Source: Streptomyces sp. BHT-5-2 (GTDB lineage Bacteria; Actinomycetota; Actinomycetes; Streptomycetales; Streptomycetaceae). Taken from it: DNA of 64,000 bases. Positions 6,737 through 14,464 of this stretch are shown one piece after another (the stretch's first letter is position 1; each line of letters begins with the position of its first letter). Position numbers and translations under genes: made by a program. The stretch lies in contig NZ_CP081496.1 in assembly GCF_019774615.1 (NCBI RefSeq), forward strand, positions 2,914,001-2,978,000. Reading direction: 5' to 3'. Under the pieces are notes generated by a model. That model saw nothing but the letters and a program-made list of their open reading frames with translations, was not told the DNA's origin and ran no database searches.

Positions 6737-8078
6737 CGAACTGGAGGTGGGGGCACCCCCGCCCGAGGCTGGGGGAGCGGCCGCGGCCTCCGGGGCGGCG
6801 GGGGGCACCCCGCGGCGTACGGGGAGCGGGGCCCGGCACGCGGCGCCCCGGAAACCGCTGCTGACCCGCCTGCACGTGCCCGCGGGCAAGGCGATCGCCA
6901 TCGCGGCGATGCCGTCCGCCGTCCTCATGGGCATGGGGCTGACGCCCCAGATGGCGATCGCCAAGCCGGCGCCGCCCGAGAGCCCCTTCCGGGGCGGCCC
7001 CTGCGTCACCGCGCCGGACACCTCCGGCCAGGACGCCAAGGCCAAGGACGGCGCCAAGGACTCGAAGGACGCGAAGGACGCGAAGGGCGGCAAGGACGCC
7101 AAGAGCGGCAAGGACTCCGGCAAGGACGCCGCGGGCGGCACGCCGTCGGCCTCGCCCTCGCCCTCCCCGTCGCCCTCGGCCACCAAGGACGCCGCGGGCG
7201 GCTCGCCGTCCCCGTCCGCCTCCGCGACCCCCTCGCCCTCCGCCTCGCCGGAGAAGAAGGACGACGGCGGGCTGCTGGGCGGCATCGGCGACGCGCTCGG
7301 CGGTCTCTTCGGCATCCACAAGCAGAGCGACGCGCCGTCGGCCTCGCCGAGTCCCTCGCCCTCCGCGTCCGCCACCAAGTCGCCGTCGCCGAGCCCGTCG
7401 GCGTCGACGTCGGCCGCCGCCAAGAGCCCGTCGTCCCAGGACTCCGGGCCCGGTCTGGACGAGGTCACCAAGCCGGTCGGCGACGCGCTGAAGGACCCCT
7501 CGAAGGCGGTCAACGACACCGTGCACGGCGCCGTCGGCACGGTCGACAACGCACTGCCCGGCGGCGGGCTCGACGGCAAGGACGCCAGCGGCAAGCCCGG
7601 GTACCCCTGCGTCGTCGAGAACAAGCAGCAGGGCAAGAACGAGCAGACCCCCGCCACCCTGCCGGACCTGCCCTGGCACCTGGAGTCCAGCGGGCTGACC
7701 CTGCGCGGCCTGGACTACGTCGGCGTCGTCAACGTCACCACGCAGAGCGGCCACACCAAGCAGGCCCTGAAGTTCACCGCCGACAGCATCGACATCGCCG
7801 ACCTGCACCAGATCGTCGACGACCCGGCGACCGGCAAGCACTACCACGTGCGGTCCACCCCGGGCTCCACGTCCACCATCCGCGGCGGCAAGGTGACGCT
7901 CTACACCGAGCGGTTGCAGGGCAACCTCTTCGGGCTGATCCCGATCGTCTTCGACCCCGAGCACCCGCCGCCGCTCAACGTCCCCTACGCCTACTTCAGC
8001 AAGGTGAAGCTGGACCAGGCGGGCCAGTTCGGCGGCAACCTCCACGTCCCGGGCATGCGGCTGTCCATCGAGGACTGA
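6726..8078 (+). CDS. Large secreted/anchored Ser-Pro-rich envelope protein with DUF6230-like C-terminal domain
   Basis: A 450-aa protein. Residues 1-50 are a Pro/Ala/Arg-rich cytoplasmic leader, part of it (VGAPPPEAGG) encoded by an inserted palindromic repeat. Residues 54-76 are one hydrophobic anchor or signal, and C93 follows. From about 100 to 275 comes low complexity: Lys/Asp/Ala repeats, then SPSPSPSA blocks, a likely wall-spanning linker. A folded domain starts near 295 (GYPCVVENKQQ). It runs to the C-terminus with beta-strand patterning and the segment DSIDIADLHQIV, which resembles SSAKIHNLCQSV in the DUF6230 protein of the same operon. It starts at GTG 6726 (ribosome site GGGAGG), overlapping DUF6114. 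The function is unknown. Confidence 0.82.
   Translation: MPGDELEVGAPPPEAGGAAAASGAAGGTPRRTGSGARHAAPRKPLLTRLHVPAGKAIAIAAMPSAVLMGMGLTPQMAIAKPAPPESPFRGGPCVTAPDTSGQDAKAKDGAKDSKDAKDAKGGKDAKSGKDSGKDAAGGTPSASPSPSPSPSATKDAAGGSPSPSASATPSPSASPEKKDDGGLLGGIGDALGGLFGIHKQSDAPSASPSPSPSASATKSPSPSPSASTSAAAKSPSSQDSGPGLDEVTKPVGDALKDPSKAVNDTVHGAVGTVDNALPGGGLDGKDASGKPGYPCVVENKQQGKNEQTPATLPDLPWHLESSGLTLRGLDYVGVVNVTTQSGHTKQALKFTADSIDIADLHQIVDDPATGKHYHVRSTPGSTSTIRGGKVTLYTERLQGNLFGLIPIVFDPEHPPPLNVPYAYFSKVKLDQAGQFGGNLHVPGMRLSIED
6747..6777. repeat. Palindromic G-rich repeat, copy 2, inside a coding region
   Basis: The unit GGGGGCACCCCC...GGCTGGGGGAG lies in frame in the 5' end of the 450-aa protein gene and is read as VGAPPPEAGG. 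The peptide is familiar to me from unrelated Streptomyces proteins, as expected if a small mobile repeat has inserted there. It is similar to 6085-6115 and shares CTGGGGGAGCGG with the hairpin at 13206. Confidence 0.5.
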
Positions 8079-8109
8079 CCGGCCCGGCAGCTCTTCCGGG
8101 AGCCGCGGA

Positions 8110-8155
8110 AACGGCGGTGGGCCGCCCCCGACCAGGGGGGCGGCCCACCGCCGTT
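8110..8155. terminator. Bidirectional terminator
   Basis: AACGGCGGTGGGCCGCCCCC pairs perfectly with its complement across a 6-base loop, a 20-bp stem between the convergent envelope operon and pyk. Confidence 0.85.
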
Positions 8156-8174
8156 CGTGCGTGGGGACGGCGCG

Positions 8175-9602
8175 TCAGGCGCGTCCGCCGCCGAGGTGGT
8201 GCACCCGGACCATGTTGGTGGTGCCGGGGACGCCGGGGGGCGAACCGGCGGTGATGATCATGGTGTCGCCCTCGCTGTAGCGCTTGAGCTTGAGCAGCTC
8301 GGCGTCGACCAGGTCGACCATCGCGTCGGTGTTGTCCACGTGCGGGACGACGAAGGAGTCCACGCCCCAGCTCAGGGTGAGCTGGTTGCGGGTGGCGAGG
8401 TCGGTGGTGAAGGCCAGGATCGGCTGGGTGGCCCGATAGCGCGAGAGCCGGCGGGCGGTGTCACCGGACTTGGTGAACGCCACCAGTGCCTTGCCGTCGA
8501 GGAAGTCCGCCATCTCGCAGGCCGCGCGGGCCACCGCACCGCCCTGGGTGCGCGGCTTCTTGCCGGGCACCAGCGGCTGCAGGCCCTTGGACAGCAGCTC
8601 CTCCTCGGCCGCCTCGACGATCTTCGACATGGTCTTGACGGTCTCGATCGGGTACTGGCCGACCGAGGACTCCGCGGAGAGCATCACCGCGTCGGCGCCG
8701 TCGAGGATCGCGTTGGCGACGTCGGACGCCTCGGCGCGGGTCGGCCGGGAGTTGGTGATCATCGACTCCATCATCTGGGTCGCCACGATCACCGGCTTGG
8801 CGTTCCGCCGGCACATCTCCACCAGGCGCTTCTGCACCATCGGGACCTTCTCCAGCGGGTACTCCACCGCCAGGTCGCCACGCGCCACCATCACCGCGTC
8901 GAAGGCCATCACGACCTCCTGCATGTTGGCCACCGCCTGCGGCTTCTCCACCTTGGCGACGACCGGGACCCGGCGGCCCACCTCGTCCATGACGCGGTGC
9001 ACGTCCTGGACGTCCTTGGCGTCCCGCACGAAGGACAGCGCGACCATGTCGCAGCCCATGTGCAGCGCGAACTTCAGGTCCTCGATGTCCTTCTCGGACA
9101 GCGCCGGGACGTTGACCGCCGCGCCGGGGAGGTTGATGCCCTTGTGGTCGGAGATGACCCCGCCCTCGATGACGATGGTGCGCACCCGGGGGCCGTCGAC
9201 CTCGACGACCTGGAGGGCGACGTTGCCGTCGTTGATCAGGACCGGGTCGCCCTTGGAGACGTCGCCGGGCAGGCCCTTGTAGGTGGTGCCGCAGATGTGC
9301 TTGTCACCGGGGACGTCCTCGGTGGTGATGACGAACTCGTCACCGCGCACCAGCTCCACCGGGCCCTCGGCGAAGGTCTCCAGGCGGATCTTGGGGCCCT
9401 GGAGGTCGGCCAGCACGCCGACGGCGCGGCCGGTCTCCTCGGCGGCCTTGCGGAGGCGGTGGTACCGCTCCTCGTGCTCCGAGTGGGTCCCGTGGCTCAT
9501 GTTGAAACGGGCCACGTTCATACCGGCCTCGATCAGCGTCTTCAGCTGCTCGTAGGAGTCGACGGCGGGGCCCAGGGTGCAGACGATTTTGGAACGGCGC
9601 AT
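8175..9602 (-). CDS. pyk: Pyruvate kinase
   Basis: 475 aa; converts phosphoenolpyruvate and ADP to pyruvate and ATP, the last step of glycolysis. All family landmarks are present: the N-terminal RRSKIVCTLGP, ARFNMSHG, the catalytic Lys in KVEKPQA, MVARGDLAVE, and the signature ATQMMESMITNSRPTRAE near the middle. The allosteric C-terminal domain begins near residue 345. Length matches bacterial enzymes. S. coelicolor has two pyk genes, and this one lies in the acetate-kinase neighbourhood, as pyk2 does there (recalled). The ribosome site is weak (AGGA). It is separated from ackA upstream by a strong hairpin, so it is probably transcribed on its own. Confidence 0.97.
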   Translation of the reverse strand: MRRSKIVCTLGPAVDSYEQLKTLIEAGMNVARFNMSHGTHSEHEERYHRLRKAAEETGRAVGVLADLQGPKIRLETFAEGPVELVRGDEFVITTEDVPGDKHICGTTYKGLPGDVSKGDPVLINDGNVALQVVEVDGPRVRTIVIEGGVISDHKGINLPGAAVNVPALSEKDIEDLKFALHMGCDMVALSFVRDAKDVQDVHRVMDEVGRRVPVVAKVEKPQAVANMQEVVMAFDAVMVARGDLAVEYPLEKVPMVQKRLVEMCRRNAKPVIVATQMMESMITNSRPTRAEASDVANAILDGADAVMLSAESSVGQYPIETVKTMSKIVEAAEEELLSKGLQPLVPGKKPRTQGGAVARAACEMADFLDGKALVAFTKSGDTARRLSRYRATQPILAFTTDLATRNQLTLSWGVDSFVVPHVDNTDAMVDLVDAELLKLKRYSEGDTMIITAGSPPGVPGTTNMVRVHHLGGGRA

Positions 9603-9688
9603 GTCTCGATCCTATCGGTTTGTTTCGGAGCGGAATATTTCGCTCTGCTTCACAGGCCCTTTAGCCGGACGGGAGGCGATGGGGCGGA

Positions 9689-9719
9689 GCACCCGGGCCC
9701 CGGCGCGGGGCCCGGGTGC
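9689..9719 (-). terminator. Terminator after ackA
   Basis: A perfect 14-bp stem (GCACCCGGGCCCCG and complement) with a 3-base loop, just downstream of the ackA stop and upstream of pyk. Confidence 0.82.
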
Positions 9720-9730
9720 GGGCCCGGCGA

Positions 9731-10942
9731 CTAGGCGGTGACCAGGGCGTATGTCTGCCGGGCGATCTCCAGTTCCTCGTCGGTGGGCACCACGGCGACC
9801 GCGACCCGGGCGTAGTCGGGCGAGATCAGCCGCGGCTCGTCGGACCGCACGGCGTTGAGCGAGGCGTCCACCGCCATGCCCAGCTCCTCCAGACCGGCGA
9901 CGGCGGCGGCCCGGACCGGGGCGGCGTTCTCGCCGACGCCCGCGGTGAAGGCCACCGCGTCGACCTTGCCGAGCACCGCGGTGTAGGCGCCGATGTACTT
10001 CTTCAGCCGGTGGATGTAGATGTCGAAGGCGAGCGCGGCCTGCTGGTCGCCCTCGTCGATCCGGCGGCGGATCTCCCGCATGTCGTTGTCGCCGCACAGC
10101 CCGACCAGGCCGCTCTTCTTGTTGAGCAGTTCGTCGATCTCGTCGGTGGACATGCCGGCCACCCGCTTGAGGTGGAAGGTGACCGCCGGGTCGATGTCGC
10201 CGGAGCGGGTGCCCATGACCAGGCCCTCCAGCGGGGTCAGGCCCATGGAGGTGTCCACGCAGCGGCCGCCCCGGACGGCGGACGCGGAGGCGCCGTTGCC
10301 CAGGTGCAGCACGATCACGTTGACGTCCTCGGGCGCCTTGCCGAGGAGTTCGGCGGTGCGGCGGGAGACATAGGCGTGCGAGGTGCCGTGGAAGCCGTAG
10401 CGGCGGATGCGGTGCGCGTCGGCGGTGGCCACGTCGAGGGCGTAGCGGGCCGCGGCCTCCGGCATCGTGGTGTGGAAGGCGGTGTCGAAGACCGCGACCT
10501 GCGGGAGGTCGGGGCGCAGCGCCCGGGCGGTGCGGATGCCGGTGATGTTGGCCGGGTTGTGCAGCGGGGCGACCGGCACCAGCCGCTCGATCTCCTTGAG
10601 CACCGCGTCGTCGATCACGGTCGGCGCGGTGAACCTCAGCCCGCCGTGCACCACCCGGTGCCCGATCGCGGCCAGCTCCGGGGAGTCCAGGCCGAGGCCG
10701 TCGGCGGCCAGTTCGTCGGCGACCGCCTTCAGCGCGGCCTGGTGGTCGGCTATCGGGCCGGTGGTCTCGCGGGTGGCGCCGCCGGAGGCCGGCGGGGTGT
10801 GGGCCAGGCGCGAGGTCGCCTCTCCGATCCGCTCGACCAGGCCGGTGGCGAGCCGCGAACCGGTGGCCATGTCGAGCAGCTGGTACTTCACCGACGACGA
10901 GCCGGAGTTGAGGACGAGGACGCGGGTGGCGTTGGCAGTCAT
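9731..10942 (-). CDS. ackA: Acetate kinase
   Basis: 403 aa; interconverts acetyl phosphate plus ADP and acetate plus ATP. The motifs are NSGSSSVKYQLLD at the start, GHRVVHGG, FHGTSH with the conserved His, HLGNGAS and the acetokinase signature GLTPLEGLVMGTRSGD. It lies 27 bp downstream of pta on the same strand, forming the usual Pta-AckA acetate-overflow operon. Its start ATG is preceded by GGAG-rich sequence in the short gap. A hairpin terminates the operon at 9689-9719. Confidence 0.97.
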   Translation of the reverse strand: MTANATRVLVLNSGSSSVKYQLLDMATGSRLATGLVERIGEATSRLAHTPPASGGATRETTGPIADHQAALKAVADELAADGLGLDSPELAAIGHRVVHGGLRFTAPTVIDDAVLKEIERLVPVAPLHNPANITGIRTARALRPDLPQVAVFDTAFHTTMPEAAARYALDVATADAHRIRRYGFHGTSHAYVSRRTAELLGKAPEDVNVIVLHLGNGASASAVRGGRCVDTSMGLTPLEGLVMGTRSGDIDPAVTFHLKRVAGMSTDEIDELLNKKSGLVGLCGDNDMREIRRRIDEGDQQAALAFDIYIHRLKKYIGAYTAVLGKVDAVAFTAGVGENAAPVRAAAVAGLEELGMAVDASLNAVRSDEPRLISPDYARVAVAVVPTDEELEIARQTYALVTA

Positions 10943-10969
10943 GAAGGGGCTTTCCGGTGGGGGAGGAGG

Positions 10970-13063
10970 TCAGGCGGTGTGGCCGGCGCCGGGCCGGGCG
11001 CCCTGGGCCTGGATCGCGGTGATCGCGACGGTGTTGACGATGTCCTGGACGAGGGCGCCGCGCGAGAGGTCGTTGACCGGCTTGCGCAGACCCTGAAGGA
11101 CCGGACCGACGGCCACCGCGCCGGCGGAGCGCTGGACGGCCTTGTAGGTGTTGTTGCCGGTGTTGAGGTCCGGGAAGATCAGCACGGTGGCCCGGCCGGC
11201 CACCTCGGAGTCCGGCAGCTTGGTCCGGGCGACCGCCGCGTCCACCGCCGCGTCGTACTGGATCGGGCCCTCGACCAGCAGGTCCGGGCGCCGCTCGCGG
11301 ACGAGTTCGGTGGCCTTGCGGACCTTGTCGACGTCGGCGCCGGAGCCGGAGGTGCCGGTGGAGTACGACAGCATCGCGATCCGCGGCTCGACGCCGAACT
11401 GCGCGGCGGTGGTGGCGGACTGGATGGCGATGTCGGCCAGCTGCTCGGCGTTCGGGTCCGGGTTGACCGCGCAGTCGCCGTAGACCAGGACGCGGTCGGC
11501 CAGGCACATGAAGAACACCGACGAGACGATCTGCGCGCCCGGCTTGGTCTTAATGATCTCGAAGGCCGGCCGGATGGTGGCGGCGGTGGAGTGCACCGCG
11601 CCGGAGACCATGCCGTCGGCCAGGCCCTCCTGGACCATCAGCGTGCCGAAGTAGGAGACGTCCGCGACCATGTCGTAGGCCAGCTCGTAGCTGACGCCCT
11701 TGTGGGAGCGGAGGGTGGCGTACAGCTCGGCGAACCGCTCGCGCAGCGGCGAGGACTGCGGGTCGATGATCTGGGCGTCGGCCAGGTCGATGGCCAGGTC
11801 GGCGGCGCGCTTGCGGATCGCCTCCTCCTCGCCCAGCAGCGTCAGGTCGCAGACGTCGCGGCGCAGCAGCACGTCGGCGGCGCGCAGCACCCGCTCCTCG
11901 GAGCCCTCGGGGAGGACGACCCGGCGGCGGCCGGCGCGGGACCGCTCGATCAGCTCGTGCTCGAACATCATCGGCGTGACCCGGCCGGAGCGGGCGACGG
12001 AGATCCGGTCGGTCAGCTCGGCGGTGTCCACGTGCCGCTCGAAGAGGCCGAGCGCGGTCTCCGCCTTGCGCGGCGAGGCGGCGTTCAGCTTGCCCTCGAT
12101 GGCGAACAGTTCGGCGGCGGTCGGGAAGGAGCCGCCCGGGACCGAGACCACCGGGGTGCCCGGCGCCAGGCGGGCGGCCAGCGCCATGATGTCGGGGCCG
12201 GGGCGCTCGTCGAGGGTGAGCACCACACCGGCGATCGGCGGGGCACCGGCGCTGTGTGCGGCCAGTGAGCCGATGACGAGGTCGGCGCGGTCCCCGGGGG
12301 TGATCACCATGCAGCCGGGGGTGAGCGCCTTGAGGAAGGTGGGCAGCATCGCACCGCCGAAGACGAAGTCCCGGGCGTCCCGGGCGAGCCCGGAGTCGTC
12401 GCCGAGCAGCACCTCGGCGCCGAGCGCCTGCACGATCTGGCCGACGGTCGGCGCGGAGAGCGAGCCGTCCTCGGGGAGCGCGTAGCAGGGCACCGGCAGA
12501 CGGGCGGCGAGCCGCTCGACGACGGCGGTGCGCTGCTCGGGCGCGACGCGGTTGACGACCAGCGCGACGACGTCGCAGCCCAGCGAGTCGTAGGCGCGGT
12601 GGGCGTTGCGGGCCTCGGCGCGGACCGCCTCGGCCTCCTGCCCCTGGCCGCCGACGACGGGTATCACCGCGGCGCCGAACTCGTTGGCCAGCCGGGCGTT
12701 GAGCGCCAGCTCGTCCGGCAGGCTGGTGTCGGCGTAGTCCGAGCCGAGGACCAGGACGTACTCGTAGTCGCGGGCCACCGCGTGGAAGCGGTCGACGAGC
12801 CGGGAGACCAGCTCGTCGGTGCCGCGCTCGGCCTGGAGGGCGGCGGCCTCCGTGTAGCTGATGCCGTAGACGGTCTCGGCGGGCTGGGTGAGGCGGTAGC
12901 GGGCCCGCAGCAGATCGAACAGGCGATCGGGTCCGTCGTGGACCAGGGGGCGGAACACCCCCACCCGGTCGACGTGGCGGGTCAGGAGTTCCATCACTCC
13001 CAGCTCGACGACCTGGCGGCCGTCGCCGCGGTCGATACCGGTCACGTACACGCTGCGCGTCAC
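10970..13063 (-). CDS. pta: Phosphate acetyltransferase, long form
   Basis: 697 aa; acetyl-CoA plus phosphate to acetyl phosphate plus CoA. It is the long three-part type: an N-terminal P-loop/BioD-like domain (about 1-220), a DRTGG-type middle domain, then the catalytic PTA_PTB domain from about residue 370 (VVLPEGSEERVLRAADVLL, later QEGLADGMVSGAVHSTA and GTSGSGADVDKV). The GTG 13063 start has GGAG 7 bp before it. It shares a 277-bp control region with divergent pfkA, which carries an AAGGCCA/TGGCCTT dyad. Confidence 0.96.
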   Translation of the reverse strand: MTRSVYVTGIDRGDGRQVVELGVMELLTRHVDRVGVFRPLVHDGPDRLFDLLRARYRLTQPAETVYGISYTEAAALQAERGTDELVSRLVDRFHAVARDYEYVLVLGSDYADTSLPDELALNARLANEFGAAVIPVVGGQGQEAEAVRAEARNAHRAYDSLGCDVVALVVNRVAPEQRTAVVERLAARLPVPCYALPEDGSLSAPTVGQIVQALGAEVLLGDDSGLARDARDFVFGGAMLPTFLKALTPGCMVITPGDRADLVIGSLAAHSAGAPPIAGVVLTLDERPGPDIMALAARLAPGTPVVSVPGGSFPTAAELFAIEGKLNAASPRKAETALGLFERHVDTAELTDRISVARSGRVTPMMFEHELIERSRAGRRRVVLPEGSEERVLRAADVLLRRDVCDLTLLGEEEAIRKRAADLAIDLADAQIIDPQSSPLRERFAELYATLRSHKGVSYELAYDMVADVSYFGTLMVQEGLADGMVSGAVHSTAATIRPAFEIIKTKPGAQIVSSVFFMCLADRVLVYGDCAVNPDPNAEQLADIAIQSATTAAQFGVEPRIAMLSYSTGTSGSGADVDKVRKATELVRERRPDLLVEGPIQYDAAVDAAVARTKLPDSEVAGRATVLIFPDLNTGNNTYKAVQRSAGAVAVGPVLQGLRKPVNDLSRGALVQDIVNTVAITAIQAQGARPGAGHTA

Positions 13064-13124
13064 GCGTGGTCTCCGTCCATCTCGATGGCCGCGAGGCTCC
13101 GAGCTCGCGGTTTTCCCTGCTCAT

Positions 13125-13154
13125 AAGGCCAAAATCAGCCGTTATTGTGGCCTT
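13125..13154. promoter_or_regulatory. Inverted repeat between pta and pfkA
   Basis: AAGGCCA and TGGCCTT are perfect 7-bp arms 16 bp apart. The right arm ends 8 bp before a TTGACA box reading toward pfkA. The site is central enough to serve both promoters. The regulator is unknown. Confidence 0.45.
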
Positions 13155-13161
13155 GACCCTC

Positions 13162-13190
13162 TTGACAATACCTGCGCGGATGGATAAGCC
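13162..13190 (+). promoter_or_regulatory. Likely sigma-70-type promoter for pfkA
   Basis: A perfect TTGACA at 13162-13167 is followed after 16-17 bp by a GATAAG/TAAGCC stretch. The -35 is convincing; the -10 is only fair. The start codon is about 150 bp further on, leaving a long leader that includes the hairpin at 13191-13215. Confidence 0.5.
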
Positions 13191-13215
13191 GCTCTCCCAG
13201 TTTCCCTGGGGGAGC
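13191..13215. repeat. Hairpin in the pfkA leader, related to the G-rich repeat
   Basis: GCTCTCCCAG-TTTCC-CTGGGGGAGC, a 10-bp stem with one G-T type mismatch. CTGGGGGAGCGG is shared exactly with the repeat in the gene at 6726. In the leader RNA it could act as an attenuator or stabiliser. Confidence 0.45.
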
Positions 13216-13340
13216 GGGTACGGGGAGAGTGGGGGTGGTCCCGGCGTGCGGCCGGGGCGGGCCGAGGTGGGACCGGGGAACACATGAAACAATCGGACCG
13301 GCTCACACGAACCGACAGCGAGCACAGGAGACACAGCACG

Positions 13341-14366
13341 ATGCGTATCGGAGTCCTCACCGCGGGCGGCGACTGCCCGGGCCTGAATGCTGTGATCCGG
13401 TCCGTCGTCCACCGCGCCCTCACCGGCCACGGCGACGAGGTCATCGGCTTCGAGGACGGTTTCAAGGGCCTGCTCGACGGCCGCTTCCGCAAGCTCGACC
13501 TGGACGCGGTCAGCGGCATCCTCGCCCGCGGCGGCACCATCCTCGGCTCCGCCCGCCTGGAGCGCGCCCGGCTGCGCGAGGCGTGCGAGAGCGCCAAGGA
13601 CTTCTCCCGCGAGTACGGGATAGACGTCCTGATCCCGATCGGCGGCGAGGGCACCCTCACCGCCGCGCGGATGCTCGCCGACGCCGGCATGCCCGTCGTC
13701 GGCGTCCCCAAGACCATCGACAACGACATCTCCTCCACGGACCGCACCTTCGGCTTCGACACCGCCGTCGGCGTGGCCACCGAGGCCATCGACCGCCTCA
13801 AGACCACCGCCGAGTCGCACCAGCGGGTCATGGTCGTCGAGGTCATGGGCCGGCACGCCGGCTGGATCGCGCTGGAGTCCGGCATGGCCGGCGGCGCCCA
13901 CGGCATCTGCCTGCCGGAGCGCGAGTTCGACGTCAACGACCTGGTGAAGATGGTCGAGGAGCGGTTCGCCCGGGGCAAGAAGTTCGCCGTGGTCTGCGTC
14001 GCCGAGGGCGCCCACCCGCTCGCCGGCACCATGGACTACAAGAAGGGCGCCATCGACCAGTTCGGCCATGAGCGGTTCTCCGGCATCGGCACCGCGCTCG
14101 CCCGCGAACTGGAGCGGCGCCTGGGCAAGGAGGCCCGCCCGGTCATCCTCGGCCACGTCCAGCGCGGCGGCACCCCCACCGCCTACGACCGGGTGCTGGC
14201 CACCCGCTTCGGCTGGCACGCCGTGGAGGCCGCGCACCGCGGCGACTTCGGCCAGATGACCGCGCTGCGCGGCACGGACATCGTCATGGCGCCGCTGGCC
14301 GAGGCGATCACCGAGCTCAAGCGGGTCCCGGCGAGCCGTATGGACGAGGCCGAGTCGGTGTTCTGA
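13341..14366 (+). CDS. pfkA: ATP-type 6-phosphofructokinase, G104/K124 class
   Basis: 341 aa; phosphorylates fructose 6-phosphate to the 1,6-bisphosphate, the committing step of glycolysis. Visible motifs: GGDCPGLNAVIR (nucleotide site), GGEGTL, PKTIDNDI with the catalytic Asp, and MGRHAGWIALESG. At the two residues that decide the phosphoryl donor, the sequence has Gly in GGEG and Lys in PKTIDND. This is the mixed type seen in ATP-dependent actinobacterial enzymes; strict PPi enzymes have Asp plus Lys (established for the family). The start ATG 13341 has CAGGAG upstream. It diverges from pta and is followed by a hairpin. Confidence 0.95.
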   Translation: MRIGVLTAGGDCPGLNAVIRSVVHRALTGHGDEVIGFEDGFKGLLDGRFRKLDLDAVSGILARGGTILGSARLERARLREACESAKDFSREYGIDVLIPIGGEGTLTAARMLADAGMPVVGVPKTIDNDISSTDRTFGFDTAVGVATEAIDRLKTTAESHQRVMVVEVMGRHAGWIALESGMAGGAHGICLPEREFDVNDLVKMVEERFARGKKFAVVCVAEGAHPLAGTMDYKKGAIDQFGHERFSGIGTALARELERRLGKEARPVILGHVQRGGTPTAYDRVLATRFGWHAVEAAHRGDFGQMTALRGTDIVMAPLAEAITELKRVPASRMDEAESVF

Positions 14367-14388
14367 CGCCCGGCCGCGCAGGAACAGT

Positions 14389-14417
14389 CGCCCCCGGTCC
14401 GGACAGGGCCGGGGGCG
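14389..14417 (+). terminator. Terminator after pfkA
   Basis: CGCCCCCGG pairs with CCGGGGGCG across an 11-base loop, 22 bp past the stop. Confidence 0.78.
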
Positions 14418-14464
14418 TTCCGTTTCCGGCTTTCCGACGGTGCGTCAACGCGGGGTGCGGCGGC

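Noticed and set aside
7015..7430. Lys/Asp and Ser/Pro repeats as a possible CRISPR or tandem DNA repeat
   Set aside because: The periodicity is at the amino-acid level inside a coding region with varied codons; there are no spacers.
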